A stretch of DNA of 64,000 bases from Gammaproteobacteria bacterium (GTDB lineage: Bacteria > Pseudomonadota > Gammaproteobacteria > Pseudomonadales > Pseudohongiellaceae), in the NCBI GenBank assembly GCA_019654215.1, contig BPDI01000003.1, forward strand, positions 49,537 through 113,536, given 5' to 3'. The notes beneath the pieces were generated by a model. The model did no database searches and had not been told where the DNA came from. It saw only the letters and a list, made by a program, of their open reading frames with translations. The position numbers were made by a program, and so were the translations under genes. Below are positions 35,848 through 44,747 of the stretch, piece by piece. Each line of letters begins with the position of its first letter. Within the stretch, counting starts at the first letter, position 1.

Positions 35848-38331
35848 ATGCCTTCTCCTGCAGCCGAACTTTATAGTGATATCGTGTTTGGCAAACCAGC
35901 CCTGGTTATTTCAGTACTACTTTTACTAGTCGCATTTTTCGCCTGGCATGCGCAAGACTTCCGCTTGGACGCATCGGCCGATTCGTTGTTATTAGAGAAC
36001 GATCCTGATCTCGAGTTTTCACGAGAAGTAAACAATCGCTATGGTCTGGGTGATTCCGTCATTGTTGCCTATACCCCGGATGGAGATTTATTTGATCGAG
36101 AAACCTTGAGGCGTATTGAAGCACTGCGAGAGGATCTCTTAGAAATCGATCGAGTATTCGGTGTCGATTCGATTCTCAATGTTCCTGTATTTGGTAACAC
36201 ACCCCTTACCGCAATTTCCGAAGATTACTTAACCATAATGGATGAAGAGCAAGATTTGGAAATGGCTCGTCAGGAGATCATGGAGAGTCCAGTCTTTTCA
36301 AACGCACTCTTGAGCCCCGATGGCACTACAGCTGGATTATTAGTTGGATTCGAGATCGATGAAGTGTCTCGTGGACTATTACAACGGCGAACAGAACTTC
36401 GCAATATCCAAAGCAGTAGAGAAATAACTCCTGAACAAGCGCAAGAACTAATAGAAGTGGAAGCAGAGTACGCAGAGTATAGTGTAGTGGTAGCTGATCG
36501 CCAGCATGAAATGATCAGCAACATAAGAGCGGTTTTAGACAACCACCGCGATGGCGCACAAATATATCTTGGTGGTGCTCCGATGATTGCTGATGATTTG
36601 GTTACCTTTGTGCAAGGGGATTTACGTACATTTAGCAGTGTGGTTGTGCTTTTAATCGTCGTTGCCCTTGGACTCATATTCAGAAAAGTGAGATGGGTAG
36701 CAATGCCTTTAGCCTGTTGTGCCGTAGCAGGCACGATCATGGTCGGTGTTCTTGGACTAATGGATTGGCGCGTGACGGTAGTTTCGTCAAATTTTATTTC
36801 ACTGCTCTTGATAATAACAATTTCTTTAACAGTGCACTTAATGGTTCGTTATCGACAATTGCGCGCAACTCGTCACTACAGCAATCATGACAAGTTACTG
36901 CGTCATGCGGTGCAAAGCATGTTCCGTCCGTGCTTATACACGGCATTAACTACAGCAGTTGCCTTCGGTTCTCTTATCGTGAGCGGCATTCTTCCAATTA
37001 TTACTTTTGGTTGGATGATGATGATGGGAGTGGCTACCGCCTTGATAGTTGCCTTCACGTTATTTCCAGCAGTAATGAGTACTATGCAGGCAGATACTAC
37101 TCAAGTTTCGCCTAATTTGAGGCTTAATTTAACTGCTGCTCTAGCTGCGCTGACGGACAAACTAAAAGGTAATGTTTTAATTATTTACGGATTGATTTTA
37201 GTTCTAAGTGTTCTCGGATTAACACGCCTGCGTGTTGAAAACAGTTTCATCGACTATTTCCGTGAGAGTACGGAGATCTACCAGGGTATGGTGCTGTTCG
37301 ATGAGAAATTAGGGGGCACGCTTTCTTTTGATGTGGTTGTAGATTTGCCTGAAGAAGAAACTTTTGACGATGGTTTCGGAGATTTCGATAACGGGTTTGG
37401 TGACTTCGACGATGGTTTCGGTGACAGTTCTGATGATGATGCTTACTGGTTCACTGCACCGAAGATGGATCAAGTTAAAGCCATTCATGAATATCTTGAT
37501 GCGGATCACCAAACTGGGAAAGTACTTTCCTTCGGTGCAGTAATTCAGTTAGCAGAAAAACTAAATGCTAATGAACCTATTGATGGATTGCTTTGGGCGC
37601 TGCTTTATAGCCGTATACCGGAAGCACTCAAAGATACGGTTCTGAATCCATTCGTCTCGATCGAAGATAACCAACTTCGTTTTAATGTGCGTGTTATTGA
37701 ATCGGCAGACGACTTAAACAGGAATGAACTGCTGCAAAGAATCGAGGCGGGAGTGGAAGAAGAGTTTGGTTTAGCGGATGAACAAGTAAGACTTACTGGC
37801 ATTCTGGTGATGTATAACAATGTGCTACAGAGTTTGTTTCAATCGCAGATCTTAACTCTCGGCGTTGTGATGCTTGCCATCATGCTGATGTTTCTGACCC
37901 TTTTCCGATCTTTGTATATCGCGATGATTTGCATTATTCCGAATGCCATCGCTGCTGCTTTGGTTTTAGGCATCATGGGTTGGCTGGATATTCCACTGGA
38001 TATTATGACTATAACCATCGCCGCAATCTCAGTGGGAATTGGTGTTGATAACACTATTCACTACATGCATCGATTTAGACGAGAGTTTCCGCGCTTCGGC
38101 AACTATAGAGAAACCATGTTCTTCTGCCACAATAGCATTGGGCGCGCGATGTACTTCACTTCCATGACCATCGTTGCTGGATTTTCCATACTTGCCCTAT
38201 CGAATTTCATTCCAACCATTGTATTTGGCTTGTTAACCAGCTTTGCAATGTTAGTGGCCTTAGCTGGTTCGCTGACTTTACTGCCTCAGCTGTTAATAAC
38301 CTTTAAGCCATTAGGGCCAGAAACCCACTAA
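35848..38331 (+). CDS. RND-superfamily exporter (MMPL/SSD type) with Asp/Gly repeat insert
   Basis: An 827-residue single-chain RND exporter with the same plan as the gene at 19245: one helix, a periplasmic domain, a sterol-sensing-like bundle, a second periplasmic domain, and a last bundle with GIGVDNTIHYMHRF carrying the charged relay. The second periplasmic domain holds an insert of three FDDGFGD-type repeats (residues about 506-526) and a further Asp run, not seen in the other copy. Such acidic repeats often bind calcium. It is not adjacent to a membrane-fusion gene. The cytochrome gene follows 67 bases later. Confidence 0.87.
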   Translation: MPSPAAELYSDIVFGKPALVISVLLLLVAFFAWHAQDFRLDASADSLLLENDPDLEFSREVNNRYGLGDSVIVAYTPDGDLFDRETLRRIEALREDLLEIDRVFGVDSILNVPVFGNTPLTAISEDYLTIMDEEQDLEMARQEIMESPVFSNALLSPDGTTAGLLVGFEIDEVSRGLLQRRTELRNIQSSREITPEQAQELIEVEAEYAEYSVVVADRQHEMISNIRAVLDNHRDGAQIYLGGAPMIADDLVTFVQGDLRTFSSVVVLLIVVALGLIFRKVRWVAMPLACCAVAGTIMVGVLGLMDWRVTVVSSNFISLLLIITISLTVHLMVRYRQLRATRHYSNHDKLLRHAVQSMFRPCLYTALTTAVAFGSLIVSGILPIITFGWMMMMGVATALIVAFTLFPAVMSTMQADTTQVSPNLRLNLTAALAALTDKLKGNVLIIYGLILVLSVLGLTRLRVENSFIDYFRESTEIYQGMVLFDEKLGGTLSFDVVVDLPEEETFDDGFGDFDNGFGDFDDGFGDSSDDDAYWFTAPKMDQVKAIHEYLDADHQTGKVLSFGAVIQLAEKLNANEPIDGLLWALLYSRIPEALKDTVLNPFVSIEDNQLRFNVRVIESADDLNRNELLQRIEAGVEEEFGLADEQVRLTGILVMYNNVLQSLFQSQILTLGVVMLAIMLMFLTLFRSLYIAMICIIPNAIAAALVLGIMGWLDIPLDIMTITIAAISVGIGVDNTIHYMHRFRREFPRFGNYRETMFFCHNSIGRAMYFTSMTIVAGFSILALSNFIPTIVFGLLTSFAMLVALAGSLTLLPQLLITFKPLGPETH
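37363..37425 (+). repeat. Three in-frame 21-base repeats in the RND gene
   Basis: Three tandem units encode FDDGFGD, FDNGFGD and FDDGFGD. Codon choice differs between units (GGTTTCGGA, GGGTTTGGT, GGTTTCGGT), so the peptide rather than the DNA is conserved. The segment sits in the second periplasmic loop. Confidence 0.8.
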
Positions 38332-38398
38332 GCTTGCTTCCCTTTACTCGAGTGTTTTATGCTGCGTTCGCATTTGTTGAATCTATAAGAGCTTATCT

Positions 38399-38779
38399 AT
38401 GAAGTCGTCAAAACTGTTTATTCTGTTAGTGGCATTAGCATTGCTTTCCGCCTGTGGTGGGGAATCTGAGTCGCCCGCCGAGCCCACGGTTGTACAAGCT
38501 TTTATGGCGGATCCCGAGGCTGTTGCCAGAGGCGGAGCGCTCTTCGCAGGCACCTGTGCTGGCTATTGTCACAGCCGCCTACCGGGAAATTCAGATGCCG
38601 TATTTCTATTCGATTGTGAATGGATTCATGGAGGCAGCGATCAGGAAATTTTCGACACTGTAACAGTCGGTGTACCCAATACGCGCATGGTTGGATTCGG
38701 TTCAAACTTTCCGGAAGGTGACGATGACTTATGGAAGATCATTGCGTTTATTCGCACCAATCAGCAGGCCTGTTCATAG
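38399..38779 (+). CDS. Small cytochrome c lipoprotein with CX3CH motif
   Basis: A 126-residue exported protein with a lipobox LSAC (Cys19) and a cytochrome c-like domain. The heme motif reads CAGYCH (Cys53, Cys57, His58), with three residues between the cysteines in place of the usual two. The sequence continues with features expected of a class I fold: a Met in RMVGFGSNFP and a C-terminal helix WKIIAFIRTNQQAC. Two further Cys residues (DCEW and the last Cys but one) could form a disulfide. The codons are clean, so the motif is probably real. The ClpP-like gene starts 24 bases after its stop. Confidence 0.78.
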   Translation: MKSSKLFILLVALALLSACGGESESPAEPTVVQAFMADPEAVARGGALFAGTCAGYCHSRLPGNSDAVFLFDCEWIHGGSDQEIFDTVTVGVPNTRMVGFGSNFPEGDDDLWKIIAFIRTNQQACS

Positions 38780-38802
38780 AATGGGTAAATAGTAGGAATA
38801 TC

Positions 38803-39396
38803 ATGTCAACTATATCGTTAGAGCAAGCAAACAAGGAAGACAAAGGATCCGGTCGTTCAGGGTTTATCGATGAAAAGCTCTTTAAGTCCAGATCACTTAC
38901 GCTATTTGGAGAAATTAATGACAAAATTGCTCGTTCGGTAACAGAACGATTATTGGCGCTTGCTGCTGAGGGTGATGATCCAATCTATTTTTACATCAGC
39001 TCACCTGGCGGTCATGTTGAATCTGGAGATGTGGTTTATGACATGGTCAAGTTCATCAAACCAACAGTAAAAGTTATTGGCACCGGCTGGGTTGCTAGTG
39101 CTGCAACTACTATCTATCTAGCTGCCGAAAAAGAAAATCGTTTTGCACTTCCTAACACTCGTTTCTTAATTCACCAACCATTAGGTGGCTCCCGTGGTGA
39201 CGCAACTGATATCGCCATTCAAGCGGAACAGATAGTCAAAACAAAAGCGCGCATTAATCAACTTATTGCCGATGAAACGGGACAGGATCTCGAGCGTGTC
39301 GCGAAAGATACTGATCGGGATTATTGGATGAGCGTTGAGGAAGCCATTGACTACGGCATCGTCAATAAAGTTGTAAGCTCAATTGCGGATATTTAG
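38803..39396 (+). CDS. ClpP-like protease subunit
   Basis: A 197-residue serine protease of the ClpP family. The catalytic triad is visible: Ser99 in TGWVASAAT, His124 in FLIHQPLGG and Asp173 in DTDRDYWMS. The fold-opening YISSPGGHVESG is also conserved. It differs from the housekeeping ClpP in the serine loop (VASAAT in place of AASMGA), so it is probably a second, divergent subunit. No clpX is adjacent. The ATG at 38803 has AGTAGGA upstream; an in-frame ATG at 38731 lies inside the cytochrome gene. Its partner ATPase and targets are unknown. Confidence 0.85.
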   Translation: MSTISLEQANKEDKGSGRSGFIDEKLFKSRSLTLFGEINDKIARSVTERLLALAAEGDDPIYFYISSPGGHVESGDVVYDMVKFIKPTVKVIGTGWVASAATTIYLAAEKENRFALPNTRFLIHQPLGGSRGDATDIAIQAEQIVKTKARINQLIADETGQDLERVAKDTDRDYWMSVEEAIDYGIVNKVVSSIADI

Positions 39397-39788
39397 TTTG
39401 CTAACATTTTCTTAAAGGTCGCTTGCTGATCTTTCGCCAGCGCACACACAACCATAAACTCTGGGGCGCAAGTCGCTGCAAAGGCGATGGCAGTTTCTTC
39501 GTCAACTAATTCTGCCTGAATAATTCCAGTTACACCGGCGTATTCAACTTCGACTCGGGCAATATTGCCTTCTACTGTTCCAACTTTGCTGGTCCAGATA
39601 AAACCCATTGACTCGACCTGATGGACTTTCATTAACCCACCCTCTACTTCCACACGAATTTCGAAGATAGTGCCATCCCCAATCCAGTGTCCATTCCATA
39701 CTGCATAGTTCGGTTCCTGCGCAAAAAGATTGTTTGAAACAATCAGGAAACAACTTAGTAAGAAGATTCTAAAATTAGCTAATCGCAA
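39393..39788 (-). CDS. Small exported protein, unknown function
   Basis: About 131 residues with a signal peptide (ends NNLFAQ) and then a mostly beta domain starting NYAVWNGHWIGDGTIFEI. Two cysteines (ATCAPE and VVCAL) lie near the end. The best start is the TTG at 39788, with GGAG six bases upstream, which overlaps the end of the NnrU gene by 14 bases. Earlier ATGs lie deep inside that gene. The two probably form an operon. Its stop overlaps that of the ClpP-like gene by four bases. No family was recognised. Confidence 0.6.
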   Translation of the reverse strand: MRLANFRIFLLSCFLIVSNNLFAQEPNYAVWNGHWIGDGTIFEIRVEVEGGLMKVHQVESMGFIWTSKVGTVEGNIARVEVEYAGVTGIIQAELVDEETAIAFAATCAPEFMVVCALAKDQQATFKKMLAN

Positions 39789-40341
39789 GACCGACTCCAA
39801 ATAACTGCCCGTGGCTAACATAAATGATGAAGTAAAGAATTGAACCGGCAACGACTGCTATCAAATCTCGCCACAACCAACTTAGTTCAGGTTCACTAGT
39901 TGGTGTTGCATTGCCGCGCAATGTTAAAAATTTTAGGCCGGCCCAGAGAGTAAAACTTCCAAAGAGAAGTATCGATGCCAGGTCTCCATTTGCCCAGAGA
40001 TGGGCAACTCCCCAAATTATAACCCCCAACAACATGGGGTTTCTTAGTTGCCAGCGCAAAAAGGACATGGGAATGTTGCCAGCCACTGCTAGGATGAATA
40101 CAGGAATCATGAATATGGATGAGAGGTAACGCAGTTCGAATGGTGGTTCCCAAATCATCACGAAAGGAGCAATAGACTTTCCCCAGATAATCAATCCCAG
40201 TCCAAAAAAGGAGAGCAGGGAATGTATTCCCATATAGGGGCCAATCCCCAAAAGGTCATTCCTTAGCCTATCTCGTAAGCCAAATTCCCGCAGAAGATGG
40301 GGCAAGATGAAGACGATCAAGCCAAGGCTAAGAACCAGCAC
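39775..40341 (-). CDS. NnrU-family membrane protein
   Basis: A 188-residue inner-membrane protein with five or six helices. The pattern HLLREFGLRDRL, LRYLSSIFMIPVFILAVAGN and LRNPMLLGVIIWGVAHL, with a His-containing helix, is that of NnrU. NnrU was named from denitrification clusters and is related to a methyltransferase-like membrane fold, but most copies lie outside such clusters and no denitrification gene is present here. It runs toward the small exported protein with an overlap. Confidence 0.85.
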   Translation of the reverse strand: MLVLSLGLIVFILPHLLREFGLRDRLRNDLLGIGPYMGIHSLLSFFGLGLIIWGKSIAPFVMIWEPPFELRYLSSIFMIPVFILAVAGNIPMSFLRWQLRNPMLLGVIIWGVAHLWANGDLASILLFGSFTLWAGLKFLTLRGNATPTSEPELSWLWRDLIAVVAGSILYFIIYVSHGQLFGVGLAIS

Positions 40342-40395
40342 GAAGGGATTTTCTCACAAGCAGGAAAAGCACCAGTTCTGTAATAAGGCTAATTT

Positions 40396-42612
40396 TCAAA
40401 CTTGTGCAACCGGATTCGAACGCGAGAAATCATGATTCTTAATTGGAAGTTCTCGTACTCTTTGTCCGGTAAGAATGTAGATAGCATTGGTAACTGCTGC
40501 GGCAATCGGCGGTGTAGCAGGTTCACCTAATCCGCCTAAAGCTTCTCCCGATTCAACGATGTGTACTTCAATTTCAGGTGAAGTCGCCATTCTTACCATT
40601 TCATAATCAGGGAAGTTGCCTTGAGCTACTCTTCCATTTTCGATTGTGATTTCACCGTACATTGCTGCGGTCAAACCGAAAATAATGCCGCTTTCGATTT
40701 GCGCTTCCACAGTATCCGGGTTTACCGCCCAACCACAATCGACGGCACAGGTTACCTTGTGCACAATAGGCTGATTTTCTTCACCCATTGAAACCTCTGC
40801 AATTTCAGCAACAAAACTGCCGAAGCTTTCCTGTACAGCGATACCCAGGGCATGACCATCCGGTAAGTTTTGGCCATATCCTGCGGCTTCTGCCGCAACT
40901 TCTAGTACCTTGCGATGACGTGGATGTTCTTGCAACAAATCCATGCGCATTTGATAAGGGTTCATTCCCACACGATGGGCGATCTCATCCATAAAGGATT
41001 CAATAAAGAAAGTTTGTTGAGAATGATCAACACTTCGCCATGCAGCGATCGGAACATGAGAATCGCCATCAACAACTCTAATGGATTGATTTTCAATGTC
41101 ATAAGCAATATGAGATGCGCCCGGAACCTGAATGGGGCCAGTAAAGCGACTATGCCAGGCAATAACTTTGTTATTCGCATCGAATGCTGCTTTGAAATTA
41201 TTGTGTACAGCAGGACGATAATAATCCTGCTGCATATCATCTTCGCGACTGAAAATAGTTTTAACGGGTACATCAAATTCTTTAGCGATTAATGTGGCGT
41301 GATCAATCATGTTCCAGTTAAATGGTAGTCTACGCCCATAACCACCACCACAATAAGTCTGATGAAAGGTTACGTTTTCTTCAGGTAAACCAGCGACACT
41401 TGCAACTCTTCCTCTCATACCAAGAGCATCTTGTGTACTGGTCCACATATCGGCATGATCACCTTGAATATGTACAGTGCAATTCATCGGTTCCATAGCA
41501 GCGTGCGCAAGATAGGGCACACGATAACTCGCCTCGATAACATCAGCCGATTCTTCTAACGCGGCTTCCGCGTCGCCCACTTCCTTATCGGTACTGCCAT
41601 TACTCTCGGCAAGCTCACGATCAAAACGCGCAGCTATATCTGTACTCGAAACTTTATCAAATTCAGATTCTTCAAATGTTGCGTTTACCAGTTCTAATGC
41701 TTTCTTTGCTCGCCAATAGTTATCTGCGACCACTGCAACGGAATCTTCTAGTTCAATGACACGCTTAACTCCTCGCTGCGCTAATGCTTCTGACGCATCC
41801 ACTGATAGCAGCTTGGTGCCAAAAACAGGGGTAAGCTTAATTGCTGCGTAAAGCATGTCATCACTGTGGGCATCCAGGCCATACATCGCAGATCCATCAA
41901 CTTTCGCGGGAATATCATTTCGTGAAATCGCTCTTCCCATAATGTTGAATTGCGAGCGATCCTTTAATGAAGGATTCTCTGGGGGCTCTAACAATGCTGC
42001 ATCTGCAGCCAACTCACCAAAACTTAGAGAACGACCCGACGCATTATGTTGTACGTAGCTGAGTTCAGTAGTTAACTCTGTTGACGATACGCTCCAACGA
42101 TTCGCTGCCGCAGCAATAAGCATTTCTCGAGCTGCTGCACCCGCCGTTCGCATTGCATACTCACCAGTGTAGCGAATAGAAGTGCTTCCTCCGGTAGTTT
42201 GTAAATTCATTAATTCAGCTACAGAGAAAGAACTAACGTTCACCAATCCCATTAAGAAACTCGGAACACCAAATTCTCCCGCGAAGCCTTTCACGAGATC
42301 GCCATTGGCAAATAAATCTATTGCTGGAGCCTGTTCAATAATCACATCTTCCCAGGCTGCATCTAATTCATCTGCTGCCATCATGGATAAGGAAGTGTGG
42401 ATGCCCTGGCCCATTTCCGAATGGGGTATATAGATTGTGATGTCATTACTCGGATCGATCTTAATAAAGGAACTAATAAATCTTTCTGGGCCTTGAACTA
42501 ATTCTTCATTGGCGCGGCGATGTCTACTCGGTCGTGTCGCGGAGTATCCAATTAATACGCCACCTCCAGCGATAGCACTGGCTAAAATAAAACGTCTTCT
42601 ATTCATTTTCAT
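40396..42612 (-). CDS. Molybdopterin-binding subunit of an IorAB-type molybdenum hydroxylase
   Basis: Large subunit of the xanthine-oxidase family, isoquinoline 1-oxidoreductase beta type, about 738 residues. It carries a Tat signal (MNRRRFILASAIAGGG), so the complex is likely exported folded. Cofactor segments include the SEMGQGIHTSL loop, TYCGGGYGRRL and the closing GGLGEPATPPIAAA, with the active-site Glu. An upstream ATG at 42684 would lie inside the small subunit; the ATG at 42612 has GGGGG six bases before it. It follows the [2Fe-2S] subunit gene after 11 bases. The substrate, an aldehyde or N-heterocycle, is unknown. Confidence 0.9.
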   Translation of the reverse strand: MKMNRRRFILASAIAGGGVLIGYSATRPSRHRRANEELVQGPERFISSFIKIDPSNDITIYIPHSEMGQGIHTSLSMMAADELDAAWEDVIIEQAPAIDLFANGDLVKGFAGEFGVPSFLMGLVNVSSFSVAELMNLQTTGGSTSIRYTGEYAMRTAGAAAREMLIAAAANRWSVSSTELTTELSYVQHNASGRSLSFGELAADAALLEPPENPSLKDRSQFNIMGRAISRNDIPAKVDGSAMYGLDAHSDDMLYAAIKLTPVFGTKLLSVDASEALAQRGVKRVIELEDSVAVVADNYWRAKKALELVNATFEESEFDKVSSTDIAARFDRELAESNGSTDKEVGDAEAALEESADVIEASYRVPYLAHAAMEPMNCTVHIQGDHADMWTSTQDALGMRGRVASVAGLPEENVTFHQTYCGGGYGRRLPFNWNMIDHATLIAKEFDVPVKTIFSREDDMQQDYYRPAVHNNFKAAFDANNKVIAWHSRFTGPIQVPGASHIAYDIENQSIRVVDGDSHVPIAAWRSVDHSQQTFFIESFMDEIAHRVGMNPYQMRMDLLQEHPRHRKVLEVAAEAAGYGQNLPDGHALGIAVQESFGSFVAEIAEVSMGEENQPIVHKVTCAVDCGWAVNPDTVEAQIESGIIFGLTAAMYGEITIENGRVAQGNFPDYEMVRMATSPEIEVHIVESGEALGGLGEPATPPIAAAVTNAIYILTGQRVRELPIKNHDFSRSNPVAQV

Positions 42613-42623
42613 TGGCGGCCCCC

Positions 42624-43097
42624 TTATACGTTTGCCAAGGCGCGAATTGCTTTTCGCACTCTTGGGTAGGAGCCACATCGGCAAATATTTGTAATACTGG
42701 CATCGATTTCAGCATCAGTAGGATTTGGATTGCTGGCGAGAAAAGACGATACCGCCATAACCATTCCTGATTGGCAGTATCCACATTGTGGAATCTGATG
42801 ATCGATCCAGGCTTGTTGTACTGCGGTTAAATCAGGAGTAGATGAGTTAGTGCCAGCTGCTGCTATGGCAAGCCCTTCGATCGTAGTTATTTCTTGTCCT
42901 TCTACAGCGGAGACCGGAGTCACACAGCTGCGAACAGAGCTTCCGTTTACATGCACAGTGCAGGCGCCGCAATTTGCAATACCGCAACCGAACTTGGTCC
43001 CTGTCATACCGAGCTCATCGCGAATAGCCCATAACAAAGGCATATCTGGCTCGATATCAAGGGTATGCTCCACGCTGTTAACTTTGAAAGTTGCCAT
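42624..43097 (-). CDS. [2Fe-2S] subunit of an IorAB-type molybdenum hydroxylase
   Basis: A 157-residue protein with the two iron-sulfur clusters of the xanthine-oxidase family. The plant-type site is KFGCGIANCGACTVHVNG with a following Cys. The second site comprises CGYCQSGMV and ICRCGSYPR. In IorAB enzymes this subunit passes electrons from the molybdenum centre to a membrane cytochrome, and no FAD subunit is present here either. The ATG at 43097 has AAGGTGG upstream. It is the first gene of the pair and diverges from the region with the ftsZ-like fragment. Confidence 0.9.
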   Translation of the reverse strand: MATFKVNSVEHTLDIEPDMPLLWAIRDELGMTGTKFGCGIANCGACTVHVNGSSVRSCVTPVSAVEGQEITTIEGLAIAAAGTNSSTPDLTAVQQAWIDHQIPQCGYCQSGMVMAVSSFLASNPNPTDAEIDASITNICRCGSYPRVRKAIRALANV

Positions 43098-43184
43098 TTC
43101 CAACCACCTTGCTTGGTATCTAGATGATCACCGCAGCATAAAACAGAGCAGCTGCAGCATCAATGTGAAAATTGTCTATCCGTC

Positions 43185-43275
43185 CTAAAAGCAAAAACCA
43201 TTCTTCAAATGGGCAGCAACATCACCAAAGGATTAGGTGCAGGTGCGAACCCTGATATTGGTAGACAGGCTGCAT
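43185..43275 (+). other. Short ftsZ-like coding fragment
   Basis: In one plus-strand frame about 30 codons read like the nucleotide-binding part of FtsZ, including [13 protein letters not shown] and [14 protein letters not shown]. The FtsZ signature at this place is [17 protein letters not shown] in E. coli. Similarity stops abruptly after GRQAA (about 43275), where the frame continues with unrelated residues. The upstream edge is near 43185. No other part of ftsZ is visible. It is either a captured gene fragment or an assembly join. Confidence 0.72.
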
Positions 43276-43350
43276 TTCTGTTTTCAATAGGTTCGTGGAA
43301 TAAGCTGTGGGAGAATGCTCCGCTCTTATTCAATAAACGATTGCCAAACA

Positions 43351-44517
43351 ATGGAATTCAATTATTCAGCTCTGGAAACGGTGGTTGTAGGAAAATCAGT
43401 AAATACCGAACTGCCTAAGCTGGCTAAAAAGCTCAGCACAGAACGCATTTTTCTTTTCGCATCCAACAGTCTTAGCAAGACTACAGGTGGATTTGCAGAA
43501 CTAAGGGAAGCTCTGGGAAATAGCTATGTTGGTTTGTTTGATCAGATCGGTTCCCACACACCACGAAGTGATGTCTTAGCTGCATTGTTGGAAGTCAGAA
43601 AGTCTAATGCAGACTTAATGGTCTCCTTGGGTGGAGGATCGATTATCGATGCTTGTAAAGCAGTGCAGCTTGCTCTGGATCAAAATGTAAATTCTGAGGA
43701 GGAGTTATTGCAATATGCTCAGCAGAGTGATGGAACTCAAGGGCCGAGGTGGGGTGACTTTGGTTTGCTATCCGACCATTCTCGAGTAAGACAGATAGCA
43801 GTACCAACAACCTTATCAGGGGCAGAGTATAGTAATAATGCCGGGGTACTGAATACCCAGAGCTCTGCTAAAGAGGGCTACCGCGGGAAAGATCTCTGTC
43901 CGCAATGCATTGTCTATGATCCACATCTAGCTGCGAGTACACCGGAGTGGTTGTGGCTATCTACAGCTATTCGATCTCTTGATCATGCGGTAGAAGGATT
44001 TTGTTCCAAAGAAACTAGTCCTTATTTAGATGCACACTTTCTGCATGCAATCAGCATGTTTGCGGAATCATTACCCCAAGTAAAAACAGACCCAGATAAC
44101 CTTCAGGCACGTTCACTGAACTTTCAGGCAGTCTGGTTAGCGTGCTGTGGACTAGGAACCGTATCCCATGGTGCCAGTCATGGAATAGGTTACATATTAG
44201 GAAGTCTTTGTGGTGTGCCTCATGGCCATACATCATGTGTTATGTTCCAGCAGTTTTAAAATGGAACGGTGAAGAGTTCTCTGCAAGGCAGAAGAGTATT
44301 TCGACTGCGCTGGGGAAGCCTGAGCTCGGGCAAGTGAAGCAGTAAAGGAATTAGTTTCCGGGCTGCAATTGCCAACATCACTCAGAGATGTGGGAGTAGA
44401 ACAAACTCAATTGGACAAAATTGCCGAGAAAGCCATATTACACCCAGTAGTCCGCCATAATCCCCGCAGTTTAACCAGCGCTGAGCAGGTTCGAGAGATC
44501 CTTGAGCTAGCATGGTA
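43351..44517 (+). CDS. Iron-containing alcohol dehydrogenase, frameshifted near the end
   Basis: Group III NAD(P)-dependent alcohol dehydrogenase or maleylacetate-reductase-like enzyme. The first 300 residues are intact: [13 protein letters not shown] (cofactor loop), [15 protein letters not shown], and metal-ligand segments [24 protein letters not shown] and GVPHGHTSC. Two shifts, near 44240 and 44330, lead to the C-terminal helices ending [15 protein letters not shown] at TAG 44515. The joined 388 residues match the family. The ATG at 43351 is preferred over one at 43315. It is divergent from the IorAB genes. The substrate is unknown, and a role in ring-cleavage metabolism is possible but unsupported. 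Confidence 0.84.
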
Positions 44518-44747
44518 GTGGAATAGTGAATCTATGATACGGTTGGTAAACAACTGCTAAAAGAAAAGCTATTTTCCCTAAAGACTTTATGTGAATTTGA
44601 GAAGTTTTCCAGGTTTAAAGAATTAATTGGGGCAAGCCTCGAATTTTTTCCTATTTGAAATCAGATGGTAGACCAAAGACGCTGACGGTAGATTTACCCG
44701 ATTTGGTGGAACTCCTGAAACAAGTTAAAGATGCACAGATTATTTAA
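44518..44747 (+). other. Unassigned coding-like stretch, possibly a broken small gene
   Basis: Between the iron dehydrogenase stop and the TraB-like start, two frames look coding. One gives YDTVGKQLLKEKLFSLKTLC and more helical sequence to about 44655. The next, joined by a shift in the TTTTTT run, gives RPKTLTVDLPDLVELLKQVK and ends at TAA 44745, overlapping the TraB-like start. Together they make about 75 residues. I do not recognise a family. Confidence 0.3.

Noticed and set aside
36270..36740. 156-codon open frame antisense to the RND gene
   Set aside because: It is the shadow of a strongly coding frame; no start signal and no plausible protein, and the sense strand matches an RND exporter throughout.
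40915..41292. 125-codon open frame opposite the molybdenum hydroxylase gene
   Set aside because: It overlaps an intact, well-conserved gene and reads as a low-complexity mirror of it.
43351..44517. Iron dehydrogenase as a maleylacetate reductase of the aromatic pathway
   Set aside because: It is 11 kb from the catabolic operon, next to other genes, and no hydroxyquinol or chlorocatechol genes are present.
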